Source: Chloroflexota bacterium (GTDB taxonomy: Bacteria > Chloroflexota > Anaerolineae > J036 > Brachytrichaceae). From it: DNA of 64,000 bases. The position numbers were made by a program, and so were the translations under genes. The stretch lies in contig JAMCQN010000151.1 of assembly GCA_023382055.1 (NCBI GenBank), forward strand, positions 1 to 64,000. The letters run 5' to 3'. Under the pieces are notes generated by a model. It was not told the origin of the DNA. It did not search any database and worked only from the letters and a program-made list of their open reading frames with translations. Below are positions 26,918 to 35,694 of the stretch, in pieces. How positions within the stretch are numbered: the first letter of the stretch is position 1; every line of letters starts with the position of its first letter.

Positions 26918-27856
26918 TCATTCATCCAGAAACGCAATGCGTTTGACGAACAGGACGCGCGTATCCAGCGTTGGTGCAAAACCGTATTCTTTGTACTGCG
27001 GCACGGCTGACCGTAAATGACCGTCGCTACCCAGTCGAACGTCCATTCCTGCAGTCGTCCCCTTCAAGGTGTTCAACACGGTTCGCAAACAGGCGAATTC
27101 CGCCGGCGTACCCCATACGCCGGAATCCAGCCACAGCGTGATAATGGGATGATCTTTCACACGTGCGCTATGCGCACAGCCGATCTCGTTACCGGACAAG
27201 CTCAAGCGCCACACCTGCCCGCCTGACGGAATCAGCACCGGCATCAGGTCGCTCAGAACCAGGGGTTGCACCCAGGCGTCTCCATCGGATACTTCCGCGC
27301 TCAACCAGTACAGGACAAGCCGCTCAGACTCACTGCCTCGCACAGCATCCAGTTGGATGTGTATCCCGCCCATAGGGATGGCTGTTCCATGTTCGCGGCG
27401 CAGGAACTGGGGGCAATAACGCCGGAAAGCGCGCTCACGAGCGCATTTGGTGGCGGCGACATTTTCTGCAGGTATCTGCATCCACAGCCACTCAATATGG
27501 CGATTCCTGGCGCGCTGCTCGGCCTCAATCAGCAGGGTGCGCGCCAGACCTTTACGCCGCATGTCCGGTGAAATTGCGAGAGCGCGTATCCGGGCGGCCG
27601 TATCACTGCGATGCAGCACCATCAAACCGGACGGTTCCAGATTATATAGACAGATGAATACCGAGTCCGATACCGGCAGCGTCGCAGCCAGCAGTTCGCG
27701 TCCCAGCGGATGGTCCATGACAGCGGCAAGGTGAGGATCGAGTTGCGACATGTCGTCTACGCTGAGATCGAGCAGCACACGTCGCAATTCGTTGACTCGC
27801 GCCGAGACTATTTGCGTTCCGAGGGTGCGCATCATGCAGATTGTACAGGCTCCCAT
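26918..27856 (-). CDS. GNAT-type acetyltransferase with C-terminal extension
   Basis: The 312-residue protein has a GNAT core. AARIRALAISPDMRRKGLARTLL contains the acetyl-CoA-binding R/Q-x-x-G-x-G/A loop (RRKGLA), followed by AEQRARNRHIEWLWMQ. It would transfer an acetyl group from acetyl-CoA to an amine. The second half, after about residue 170, looks like a degenerate second GNAT domain (LWLDSGVWGTPAEFACLRTVL). The start is unsure: ATG 27856 or the ATG pair at 27835/27832. None has a good ribosome site. It is a single gene between ettA and a divergent isomerase operon. Confidence 0.7.
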   Translation of the reverse strand: MGACTICMMRTLGTQIVSARVNELRRVLLDLSVDDMSQLDPHLAAVMDHPLGRELLAATLPVSDSVFICLYNLEPSGLMVLHRSDTAARIRALAISPDMRRKGLARTLLIEAEQRARNRHIEWLWMQIPAENVAATKCARERAFRRYCPQFLRREHGTAIPMGGIHIQLDAVRGSESERLVLYWLSAEVSDGDAWVQPLVLSDLMPVLIPSGGQVWRLSLSGNEIGCAHSARVKDHPIITLWLDSGVWGTPAEFACLRTVLNTLKGTTAGMDVRLGSDGHLRSAVPQYKEYGFAPTLDTRVLFVKRIAFLDE

Positions 27857-27870
27857 AGTTGAGTTATAAA
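27841..27870 (+). promoter_or_regulatory. Possible promoter for the isomerase/Gfo-Idh pair
   Basis: TTGTAC, an 18-base spacer and TATAAA lie about 60 bases upstream of ATG 27931, within the divergent gap. The -35 is weak, so this is tentative. Confidence 0.33.
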
Positions 27871-27930
27871 TATGGGAGTCGGCGCATTTAGATTTGTCAT
27901 CAAATCAGATTGGATTTAAGGAGAAAAGCA

Positions 27931-28932
27931 ATGGCTAGACCCGTTACGCTCTTCACAGGACAGTGGGCAGACCTTTCTCTCGATGTTGTAGCCGAGAAGG
28001 CCAGGTCATTCGGATATGACGGCCTTGAACTGGCTTGCTGGGGCGACCATTTCGACGTGGAACGCGCCCTCAGTGATGACGGTTACTGCCAGTCGCGTTG
28101 GGACATTCTCAATAAACACGGTTTGAAGTGTTTCGCCATCAGCAACCATCTGGTTGGTCAGGCAGTCTGTGACATCATTGACGAGCGTCACAAGGGCATA
28201 CTTCCATCCAGGCTATGGGGCGACGGCAAACCGGATGGCATCAACCGGCGCGCCGCAGAGGAGATGGCCAATACGGCGCGCGCAGCCAGGAAGATGGGCG
28301 TCAAGGTCGTGCCCGGTTTCACCGGCTCGAGCATATGGCGGTATGTATACTCTTTCCCGGCTGTGTCGGCGGAGATGATTGACGCTGGCTACAGAGAATT
28401 CGCCGATCGATGGAATCCGATCCTGGATGTATTTGACGAGGCCGGAGTGGTTTTTGCGCTCGAAGTGCATCCCACGGAGATTGCCTTCGATATAGCCTCT
28501 GCGCAGCGCGCACTGCAGGCTCTGAACCAGCGTTCAACGTTCGGCTTTAACTACGATCCATCGCACCTGGGCTACCAGGGAGTCGATTACGTCGGCTTTA
28601 TCCGCACCTTCCGCGACCGCATCTACCACGTGCACATGAAGGATGTCGGCTGGTCCAGCGTGCCGATGCAAGCGGGCGTCTTCGGCGGCCATATCGCGTT
28701 CGGCGATTCGCGCCGTTACTGGGACTTCCGCTCGCTCGGGCACGGCAACATCCGATTCGAGGAAATCATCCGTGCGCTGAACGAGATCGGCTATCAAGGC
28801 CCGCTCTCGGTAGAGTGGGAGGATAGCGGAATGGACCGCGAACATGGCGCCACCGAAGCCGCTGCATTCGTTAAGCGCAGCGATTTCAAACCCAGCGCCG
28901 TGGCATTCGATGCAGCCTTCGAGAAGAAGTAA
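27931..28932 (+). CDS. Sugar phosphate isomerase/epimerase-type TIM barrel
   Basis: AP endonuclease 2-type TIM barrel, 333 residues, with metal ligands in [13 protein letters not shown] (Glu), [14 protein letters not shown] (Asp, His), [10 protein letters not shown] (His) and [10 protein letters not shown] (Glu). Such proteins isomerise, epimerise or dehydrate sugars and keto-inositols. AAGGAG is seven bases before ATG 27931; the ORF track's start 21 bases upstream is not needed. It is followed 19 bases later by a Gfo/Idh/MocA dehydrogenase, a pairing common in inositol and 3-keto-sugar pathways. Large inserts ([16 protein letters not shown]) are usual in this subgroup. Confidence 0.87.
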   Translation: MARPVTLFTGQWADLSLDVVAEKARSFGYDGLELACWGDHFDVERALSDDGYCQSRWDILNKHGLKCFAISNHLVGQAVCDIIDERHKGILPSRLWGDGKPDGINRRAAEEMANTARAARKMGVKVVPGFTGSSIWRYVYSFPAVSAEMIDAGYREFADRWNPILDVFDEAGVVFALEVHPTEIAFDIASAQRALQALNQRSTFGFNYDPSHLGYQGVDYVGFIRTFRDRIYHVHMKDVGWSSVPMQAGVFGGHIAFGDSRRYWDFRSLGHGNIRFEEIIRALNEIGYQGPLSVEWEDSGMDREHGATEAAAFVKRSDFKPSAVAFDAAFEKK

Positions 28933-28951
28933 ATATCAGGAGATACTTCCA

Positions 28952-30148
28952 ATGAGCGATCCACAAGTTGGTTTTGTGACGATGGCCGGCCCAAAGGCCA
29001 CAGGTGAAGCCCCCGAACTGGGCATAGGAATGCTCGGTTACGCCTTCATGGGCAAAGCCCATGTCAACGGCATGAAGAAGATACCCTACATGATGTACCC
29101 GCCGGCGGCTATCCCGAAACTGGTCGCTATAGCGGGACGCAACGAAGATGCCGTAAAGGAAGCTGCCAGGAGATACGGGTTTGCCAGGTCGTATACCGAC
29201 TGGCGCCGATTACTGGATGATCCCGATGTTCAGGTACTCGACAATTGCGGTCCGAATAACATGCACCTTGAGCCGAACGTAGCAGCGGCCAAGGCCGGCA
29301 AGCACATCATCTCCGAAAAACCTCTGGGACGAACGGCTGCAGAGTGCAAAGAGATGTGGGATGCCGCCGTTAAGGCGGGCATCAAACATCAGGTCGCATT
29401 TAACTATCGCTTCGTGCCGGCGGTGCGACTCGTGAAGCAACTGATCGACCAGGGAAAACTGGGCAAAATCTACCACTTCCGCGCCTCCTACCTGCAGGAG
29501 TGGATCGCCGACCCCGACTTCCCGATGGTCTGGCGGTTGGATGCGTCAATCGCCGGCAGCGGTACCATCGGCGATCTCGGATCGCACATCCTGGATCTGG
29601 GCCGGTACCTTATCGGCGAACCCAGGAGCCTCATGGCGCGTACCGAAACCTTTATTCCAGAACGCAAAGGGGCAGACGGTAAGCTCGAAAAAGTTACCGT
29701 TGACGATGCATTCCAGGCCATCGTGGAATACGACAACGGCGCCGTCGGCACACTCGAGGCATCGCGCTTCTGCCCGGGTCGCAAGAACTTCAACACGTTC
29801 GAGATCAACGCCGAACACGGCAGCATCCGCTTCAACCTGGAGGAACTCAACGAACTGGAGGTGTTCTGGAAGCATGGCGCAACCGACAAGGACACGATGG
29901 GCTTCACCAAGGTGCTGGTGTCCGAGTCCTATCATCCTTTCTGGAGCAACTGGTGGCCTCAAGGACACTTCATCGGCTGGGAGCACACCTTCACGCACGA
30001 ACTTGCCCACTTCTTTGATGCCATCGTGAACAACAAACCGGTCACACCGCATGCCGCCGACTTCGAGGACGGGTATAAGAACGCCGTCGTGTGCGATGCG
30101 ATACTGGAGTCGGCACGCAATCGCAAGCAGGTGGACATCAAGTACTGA
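28952..30148 (+). CDS. Gfo/Idh/MocA family oxidoreductase
   Basis: A 398-residue NAD(P)-dependent dehydrogenase with GIGMLGYAFMGKAHVNG as Rossmann motif, SEKPLGRT carrying the EKP catalytic lysine, and GSGTIGDLGSHILDLGRY with the active-site Asp and His. The extra stretch YHPFWSNWWPQGHFIGWEHTF is typical of the larger members that oxidise glycosides or inositol derivatives. CAGGAG precedes ATG 28952; the ORF track's start inside the upstream gene is rejected. It is translationally close to the isomerase before it, and the two probably act in sequence on one sugar. Confidence 0.9.
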   Translation: MSDPQVGFVTMAGPKATGEAPELGIGMLGYAFMGKAHVNGMKKIPYMMYPPAAIPKLVAIAGRNEDAVKEAARRYGFARSYTDWRRLLDDPDVQVLDNCGPNNMHLEPNVAAAKAGKHIISEKPLGRTAAECKEMWDAAVKAGIKHQVAFNYRFVPAVRLVKQLIDQGKLGKIYHFRASYLQEWIADPDFPMVWRLDASIAGSGTIGDLGSHILDLGRYLIGEPRSLMARTETFIPERKGADGKLEKVTVDDAFQAIVEYDNGAVGTLEASRFCPGRKNFNTFEINAEHGSIRFNLEELNELEVFWKHGATDKDTMGFTKVLVSESYHPFWSNWWPQGHFIGWEHTFTHELAHFFDAIVNNKPVTPHAADFEDGYKNAVVCDAILESARNRKQVDIKY

Positions 30149-30181
30149 ACCAGCGCATGGGATGATAAAATCGAAGTCAAC

Positions 30182-30595
30182 ATGATGGATGCAAAACAAA
30201 TCGAGCTTGTACAGCGCACCTTTGAGCAGCGCGTGCGTCCCATTGCACAGGAAGCCGGAGAGATGATGTATCTGCGTCTCTTCGAGATGGACCCATCGCT
30301 AAAGCCACTGTTCAAGGGCGATATCAAGCTTCAGAGCGAGATGCTCATGACTGCAATCGGGTTGGCTATACACAACCTGGATAACCCGGAACAGGTGAAG
30401 ATAGAAACACAGCAACTCGGGAAACGCCATGCCGGCTATGGCGTGCAGTCATCGTACTTCAATATCTTTGGCGCGGCATTGATGTGGGCGCTGGAACAGG
30501 TTATCGGCGCGGACTTCACACCGGAAGTCAAAGAGGCCTGGGGGGAAGCGTACGCATTGCTTGCCAAAGCAATGCGCGAGAACACGCACAACTGA
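30182..30595 (+). CDS. Single-domain globin (flavohemoglobin-like heme domain)
   Basis: A 137-residue heme protein. The proximal His is His83 in GKRHAGYGV, Phe44 fits the CD1 position (PLFKGD), and a Gln near 51 could be the distal residue. The order and spacing match the heme domain of flavohemoglobin and other single-domain globins, with no FAD or NAD domain. Such proteins bind O2 or detoxify NO when given a reductase. The next gene, after a terminator, encodes a Rieske protein that might donate electrons, but that is only inference. Start at ATG 30182 or the next codon. Confidence 0.88.
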   Translation: MMDAKQIELVQRTFEQRVRPIAQEAGEMMYLRLFEMDPSLKPLFKGDIKLQSEMLMTAIGLAIHNLDNPEQVKIETQQLGKRHAGYGVQSSYFNIFGAALMWALEQVIGADFTPEVKEAWGEAYALLAKAMRENTHN

Positions 30596-30604
30596 CATAT
30601 ATGC

Positions 30605-30638
30605 ACCCGGGATCCATTGTGATCCCGGGTTTATTTTT
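30605..30638 (+). terminator. Rho-independent terminator after the globin gene
   Basis: Perfect 10-bp stem ACCCGGGATC / GATCCCGGGT, 6-base loop, tail TTATTTTT. It lies 10 bases after the globin stop and 19 bases before the Rieske gene. Confidence 0.9.
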
Positions 30639-30656
30639 CCCGCCCGCAATACAGTT

Positions 30657-31025
30657 ATGGATACCACTCAGGCAAAGAATGACGGCGCGCCCGAGATACC
30701 CCGTCTTCAGCGAAACGAATTTATCGCCAGCCAGCTACATCCAGGACAGATTTTACTGGTGCATGTGGGCGATGAGCGTGTCGCTGTGTATAACGCCGAT
30801 GGGGCATACTACGCAACACAGGACCGCTGTTCGCACACGGGCTGGCCTCTCAGCGATGGTGGCGAACTGATCGGGAATCAAGTAACCTGTCCCTTGCACG
30901 GCTGGTGTTATGACGTCACTACCGGCGCCGTTATACGCGGTGGTAAAAGCCTGAACCTGAAAACTTATCGCATTGTAGTCGAGGGAGAAATCGGCCGCGT
31001 ACTGCCGTCGGATTCGATTGCGTAA
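30657..31025 (+). CDS. Rieske [2Fe-2S] ferredoxin
   Basis: A 122-residue soluble Rieske protein. The cluster ligands are Cys58 and His60 (CSHTGWPLSDG) and Cys78 and His81 (CPLHGWCYD). It lacks a signal or membrane segment, so it is a cytoplasmic electron carrier of the kind that serves dioxygenases or nitrite reductase-like enzymes. I start it at ATG 30657; the ORF track's start would run through the terminator and the globin stop. Only weak ribosome-site signal is seen. The partner could be the globin upstream or the PhyH and diiron genes elsewhere. Confidence 0.9.
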   Translation: MDTTQAKNDGAPEIPRLQRNEFIASQLHPGQILLVHVGDERVAVYNADGAYYATQDRCSHTGWPLSDGGELIGNQVTCPLHGWCYDVTTGAVIRGGKSLNLKTYRIVVEGEIGRVLPSDSIA

Positions 31026-31125
31026 GGTATAGTTAGCCTGTCCGTTGCGGGTTCGCTGCAAGTGTTGGTTATCATACGGTTGAATGTTCATTGTCTAAAA
31101 CAGTCTATGGAATGGGAGGTCGGCA

Positions 31126-32058
31126 ATGTTTATTGGCAGTAATGGAATGACTTACGAGTGGATTGAGAATTGGGCGCGCATTCCCGATACGGTTAGCGGA
31201 CGCGAGAATGGACGCACACATGGCGTGGTAGTGACTGACTCCGGCAACGTCATGGTGTTTAACCAGGCTGACCCCGCTGTCCTGACCTTCGACAAACAAG
31301 GCAAATTGATTGATAGCTGGGGTGACCGCTTTGCAGGCGCCCATGGCATGACGCTGGTCAAGGAAGGCGACACCGAGTATTTATGGTTGACTGACCAGAG
31401 CTCGCGCGAGGTGGTAAAGACTACCCTGGATGGTATAGCAGTATTGAAAATCGAGCGCCCTGAAATCCCCGCGTACCAGAAGGGCAATTACTCGCCGACC
31501 TGGGTAGCCGTCAATGAAGAGCGGCATGGCGGCAACGGCGATATATGGGTTACGGATGGCTATGGTTCCAGCTATGTACATCGTTATGACCGAACCGGAC
31601 GTTATCTGAACAGCATCAATGGCGAGGAAGGTAAAACTGGCGCATTTAGTTGCCCGCATGGCATCTGGGTGGATACGCGCAAAAGCGAACCCGGGTTATA
31701 CGTCGCCGACCGCAGCAATCACCGCATCCAGATTTACAGTGTGGAGGGTGAATACAAACGCGCATTCGGCCAGGATATCCTCACCAGCCCGGACGGTTTC
31801 GTCACGCACGGTGAGTTCCTGCTGATTCCGGAACTGTATGCTCGCGTCACGATTCTGGACGCAAACGATCAACTGGTGTGTCACATTGGGTCAAACGAGG
31901 ATGTTGTGAAGGTAAAGGGTTGGCCTAACCTGCCTCAGGATATGATCCATGCCGGCAAGTTCAACAGCCCGCACGGCCTGGCGGCTGATACCGCCGGCAA
32001 TCTCTATGTGGTCGAATGGATCGTCGGCGGCCGAATCACCAAACTCGTAAAGCAATAA
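31126..32058 (+). CDS. NHL-repeat beta-propeller protein
   Basis: A 310-residue six-bladed propeller. Repeats include GRTHGVVVTDSGNVMVF, FAGAHGMTLVKEGDTEYLWLTD, GDIWVTDGYGSSYVHRYD, CPHGIWVDTRKSEPGLYVAD and SPHGLAADTAGNLYVVEW. They resemble peptidylglycine alpha-amidating lyase and SMP-30-like folds. It has no signal peptide. GGGAGG is just before the ATG. The regularly placed His-Gly pairs could be metal ligands, as in PAL. Function unclear: a lactonase, a lyase or a binding protein are all possible. Confidence 0.8.
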   Translation: MFIGSNGMTYEWIENWARIPDTVSGRENGRTHGVVVTDSGNVMVFNQADPAVLTFDKQGKLIDSWGDRFAGAHGMTLVKEGDTEYLWLTDQSSREVVKTTLDGIAVLKIERPEIPAYQKGNYSPTWVAVNEERHGGNGDIWVTDGYGSSYVHRYDRTGRYLNSINGEEGKTGAFSCPHGIWVDTRKSEPGLYVADRSNHRIQIYSVEGEYKRAFGQDILTSPDGFVTHGEFLLIPELYARVTILDANDQLVCHIGSNEDVVKVKGWPNLPQDMIHAGKFNSPHGLAADTAGNLYVVEWIVGGRITKLVKQ

Positions 32059-32081
32059 CGCTTCAGGCCAGTGAGCAAGTT

Positions 32082-32111
32082 TGCCTGCGCTTACCAGGGG
32101 CAGCGCAGGCA
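32082..32111. terminator. Bidirectional hairpin between convergent genes
   Basis: Perfect 10-bp stem TGCCTGCGCT / AGCGCAGGCA with a 10-base loop, between the NHL gene (+) and the emfourin-like gene (-). No U-tract. Confidence 0.6.
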
Positions 32112-32118
32112 TCGACTA

Positions 32119-32418
32119 TTAACCGCGCCTGGCGATCCGGGTCAACCAATCGATCAGCGGGCGCACGTTAGCCGGTAATGCCGCTTCGCTGGCGGTTACG
32201 GTGTGCTTGTCGCCGTTGTTTTCGATGGTCAGTGTATATTGAAAGCGGTCTGGTTGCGGTTTCTGCGGCGCGAGTTGAGCAGGCAAGCGGAAGAAATCAC
32301 TGCTCTCCACCAGTTGCTCGAATCGTTTCGCGTCGTTATCTCCCAGCGTATCAGAATCTACCGTGGCTGTCAGTCGCATCCCCGCAAATCCACCGGTTCG
32401 TTCGAGTGAAGCTCGCAT
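32119..32418 (-). CDS. Emfourin-like small protein (protealysin inhibitor family)
   Basis: A 99-residue protein with the pattern of protealysin inhibitor emfourin: ERTGGFAGMRL near the start, a middle SSDFFRLPA, then PDRFQYTLTIE and the closing strand plus helix (HTVTASEAALPANVRPLIDWL). Members inhibit M4 metalloproteases or occur beside them. No M4 protease gene is in this window. It lies downstream of sbcC on the same strand, with 71 bases between, so it may be read from that transcript. The family call is good, but inhibitory activity is not established. Confidence 0.75.
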   Translation of the reverse strand: MRASLERTGGFAGMRLTATVDSDTLGDNDAKRFEQLVESSDFFRLPAQLAPQKPQPDRFQYTLTIENNGDKHTVTASEAALPANVRPLIDWLTRIARRG

Positions 32419-32489
32419 AGTTCACACTCTCCAGCCTCGACGCGAATAAGCATGTCGAAGGCTACATAGACACTATACCAAATCGCGCA

Positions 32490-35063
32490 TTAAATAATGC
32501 GCGCCAGGCTGCCATTCATTGCTTTGGTCACATCGATTCGAGCTGGGAAAGCATCCTTCAGTTCATCTATATGCGTGATGACGACGATCAATTCGAACTC
32601 ATTCTGGATGGATTGTATCGCCTCCACCAGCCGCTCGCGCCCCTGCGAATCCTGAGTGCCAAAGCCTTCATCGATGAACAGCGTCTGCAGCCGCGCGCCG
32701 GCGCGATTAGCCAGCAATTTACTGAGCGCAACGCGCACTGCGAAATTGATGCGGAACGCCTCGCCGCCGCTGAACAGCTCATAGGGTCGTTCGCCGAGTT
32801 CGTCGCTGATGCGCAACTCGAGTGTCTCGCTTACGTCGCCCTTCTGCGTCTGGCGCTGTGTTTCGAAACGGACCGTCATACGTTCATTGGTCATGCGGCC
32901 GAGCAGTCTCTTGGCCGTTTCCTCCAGTTCCGGCAGGATGGCTTCTATGATCATGGCCGGCACGCCGTTTTTTCCGAACGCAAGCCGCAATTCGCCCAAC
33001 ATCGCCTTCTGCTTATTCAGCCTGTCGATCTCGCCGATCAAGCGTTCGCGTTTGCCTTCCAGTGCGCGGCAGGATTGCACGCGCTGATTGGCCTCGCCGA
33101 CCTTACGCTGGGCCGCAAAGAAGTCCAGTCGCGCGCGGTCAGCGATCGTCGCAACCTGCGCGGCGCGTTGAAGGGTTTTATCACACTCATCAAGCGCCGC
33201 GCCCAATTGCGCCAGCGATGCAGTTTCCTGCTCCTGGCGCTGCAACAAGGCGCTCTCGCGCAGCACCAGTGATTCCAACGCGCGCTGCTCAGATTCGATG
33301 CCAATCTCTGCGCGATCAAGCTGGACTTTACGATCGACAAACACCTGCAACTGTGGCATGCGCTCTTCGCGTACCCGCCGGTGCTCGGCGGCGTCATACC
33401 CCAGCAGGGACAGCTCCTGCGTCACCCGTTGCAGCGCTGTCCGTCCTTCGTGGGCGAAGTCCTGTGTGGAAAGCAGACTGTCCAGCCTTTCAAGTGTAGT
33501 GCGGACCTCCGGCAACCGTGCGGCGGCCTCACTTGACCGCGCGATACGTTCTTCCAGCGCGGCTGCTTCACGCTGCACGGCCGGCAGTCTGGCAAGCGCT
33601 TTGTCCAGCTCCACGATATGGGCTTCGATGGCAGAACGAGCATTATTGAGCGCCCGCGCCTGCTCTTCGCCGCCGCGGTATGCGTCACCCCACTGACGTC
33701 CCTGCTCATTCCAGGTTTCCAGAAGACGCTGGCGATCGACTTCAGCCAATTCGCGGCCGCACGTCGGGCAGATCGCGCCGACAGATGAGAGCGCATCGAT
33801 GCGCGCCTTCAATTCCTTCATCTTGCGGCGCAGTTCGTCATTCTGAGCCTTTAGTTCTGCCTGTTTCTCGCGCGACTCCACCAGTTCGCGCGATTGATGC
33901 TCGCGGCCGCCTTGCTGGTTGAGCAGTTCTTCGTGCTGCGCCTTGACGCGGGTAAGTTGCTCAACCAGGTTGCGATCATCGGCCAATGCCTGCAATTCGG
34001 CAGACAGGCGATATGCTGCATCTCGTTCGCTCTCTATGCGCCGCCGCGCGTCCGCGATTTGATTCTCCGCGCCCGACTTGCGAGCGTTCAGCTCTACCAG
34101 GCTGGCAAGTTTGAGGTTGAACCGGTCATTCAGGTTTACAGCGTCTTTATAATCCGCTACCCCGCGCTCTATATCCTCGCGCTGCTCAAGCGCCGTCTGA
34201 TAGGTACCCAGTATATTTTGATGTTTCGCGCGGTCCGCAAGTACAGCCTCGATTTCCGCCAGTATCGTTTTCAGGCGCGCCTCAGATTGACCGCGCTGCG
34301 CGCGCAGCGTTTTGGCTCGCTCGCGTGTGCGATCCATCTCTGCCATTTCGGCGTCCGCGCTTTCCAGCGCGCGCGATGCAGCCTCGGCCGATACCTGAGC
34401 CGCAGCGAGTTCCGCCTCATAAACAGGCAGACGCGAGATCTCCTCCTCGGCATTTTTAAGCTCGAAGGCGTGCAGTTCAAGAGAACGCTCGATTTCGACC
34501 TGCTGCAATTTGACCTTCTCCTCATACTCGACCCACACATTGAGGGACAGGATTTCCGCCAGTAAAGCCTTGCGCTCCGCTGGCGTCTTCAACGTGAACT
34601 CATCCGCCCTTCCCTGTTTCAGGAATGCAGAGTTCACGAAAGTATCGTAGGTGAGATTGAGGATTTCAATGATCTTTGCCTGGGTCTCCGACTGCCTCGT
34701 CTCACTCAGAGTGCGCCACGAACCGTTGTCGTCCACCAGCAGTTCGAGCGTTCCGGTAGAGGCCGGCGCCCTGGAGCGCGCCGCAGCACGGCCGATCTTG
34801 CGCGAGCGCACAACCTGGTATGTATTGCTCCCCTCGGTGAAAGTGAGACTGACGCGCATTTCCGTCTCACCCTGGCTGATCAACTCATCGTCACGTCTGG
34901 CGCGCGCCTGCCCCCACAATGCCCAGGTAACCGCATCAAGCAGCGTGCTCTTGCCAGCGCCGTTCTCACCGGTCAGGCAGACGACGTGAAGCCCGCTCAG
35001 GTCAAGAGCCGGGCCATCGCGATAGGCCATGAAGTTCTTAAGCTCTAGTCGTATAGGTATCAT
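32490..35063 (-). CDS. SbcC/Rad50-type DNA repair ATPase
   Basis: An 857-residue SMC-like ATPase that, with the nuclease SbcD/Mre11, processes DNA ends and hairpins. The N-terminal Walker A is GENGAGKSTLL. Two long coiled-coil arms flank the zinc hook CPTC at about residue 435. The C-terminus has the signature YELFSGGEAFRINFA and Walker B LFIDEGFGTQD. It is shorter than E. coli SbcC and closer to archaeal Rad50 in size. No sbcD is adjacent; the upstream gene is a histidine phosphatase. I leave the symbol blank because sbcC and rad50 naming is ambiguous. Confidence 0.92.
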   Translation of the reverse strand: MIPIRLELKNFMAYRDGPALDLSGLHVVCLTGENGAGKSTLLDAVTWALWGQARARRDDELISQGETEMRVSLTFTEGSNTYQVVRSRKIGRAAARSRAPASTGTLELLVDDNGSWRTLSETRQSETQAKIIEILNLTYDTFVNSAFLKQGRADEFTLKTPAERKALLAEILSLNVWVEYEEKVKLQQVEIERSLELHAFELKNAEEEISRLPVYEAELAAAQVSAEAASRALESADAEMAEMDRTRERAKTLRAQRGQSEARLKTILAEIEAVLADRAKHQNILGTYQTALEQREDIERGVADYKDAVNLNDRFNLKLASLVELNARKSGAENQIADARRRIESERDAAYRLSAELQALADDRNLVEQLTRVKAQHEELLNQQGGREHQSRELVESREKQAELKAQNDELRRKMKELKARIDALSSVGAICPTCGRELAEVDRQRLLETWNEQGRQWGDAYRGGEEQARALNNARSAIEAHIVELDKALARLPAVQREAAALEERIARSSEAAARLPEVRTTLERLDSLLSTQDFAHEGRTALQRVTQELSLLGYDAAEHRRVREERMPQLQVFVDRKVQLDRAEIGIESEQRALESLVLRESALLQRQEQETASLAQLGAALDECDKTLQRAAQVATIADRARLDFFAAQRKVGEANQRVQSCRALEGKRERLIGEIDRLNKQKAMLGELRLAFGKNGVPAMIIEAILPELEETAKRLLGRMTNERMTVRFETQRQTQKGDVSETLELRISDELGERPYELFSGGEAFRINFAVRVALSKLLANRAGARLQTLFIDEGFGTQDSQGRERLVEAIQSIQNEFELIVVITHIDELKDAFPARIDVTKAMNGSLARII

Positions 35064-35123
35064 CTGTTCAGACGGACGGCAAATGAATCATCGAGCGGTA
35101 AATACCGCGCTCGGAGCAACCGG

Positions 35124-35645
35124 TTAAGCGTTGCGCAGGATAACCAGATCGGTAAATGCGGCGCCGTCATAGCTTAACCGCACACCTTCACAGTAATCGA
35201 AAGCAGCACCCCATGCAGCGTGGTCTGCATCAGGCAGGCATCCGATTGCGCCAAGCTCAAGCAACGTGCCATGCGTTATGACCAGAACTCTGCCGCCATC
35301 AGGAATACCCTCCACGATAGAATGCCACAGTTTAGCCATTCGTTTTGACTGCCTGGCGGCGGCTTTGCCTTTTCTGACCGCGCGTGCGATGCCTTGCATG
35401 TCCGGATCGCTGCTGATTTCAGCATCGACCTCATCATCGAAGCTTGCCAGTTCTTTCATCTGCTCATCAACGGCGTACCCCATGGCAATCGCCGTCTCAT
35501 ACGCACGCGGCGGGTCGCTGGTCACAACCCGGTCAAAAGGACCGGTTCCTTCACCGCTGCGCCGGGCCAGCACAACACCAGCCTGCGAGAGATGCTTGCC
35601 CGGTTTAACACGCACAGAATGACGGCGCACTTCTAAATATCGCAT
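35124..35645 (-). CDS. Histidine phosphatase family protein
   Basis: A 173-residue protein of the phosphoglycerate-mutase-like superfamily. VRRHSVR near the N-terminus supplies the RHG-type phosphoacceptor His (here RHS), RVVTSDPPRAYETA the conserved Arg, and VLVITHGTLLELG the second catalytic His. It would hydrolyse a phosphoester. The RHS variant in place of RHG is less common. It lies just upstream of sbcC on the same strand. Substrate unknown. Confidence 0.8.
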   Translation of the reverse strand: MRYLEVRRHSVRVKPGKHLSQAGVVLARRSGEGTGPFDRVVTSDPPRAYETAIAMGYAVDEQMKELASFDDEVDAEISSDPDMQGIARAVRKGKAAARQSKRMAKLWHSIVEGIPDGGRVLVITHGTLLELGAIGCLPDADHAAWGAAFDYCEGVRLSYDGAAFTDLVILRNA

Positions 35646-35694
35646 GCTTTACCTCAGTTAGTCACTGGGAATCCGTGACAACCATGTGTACTTT

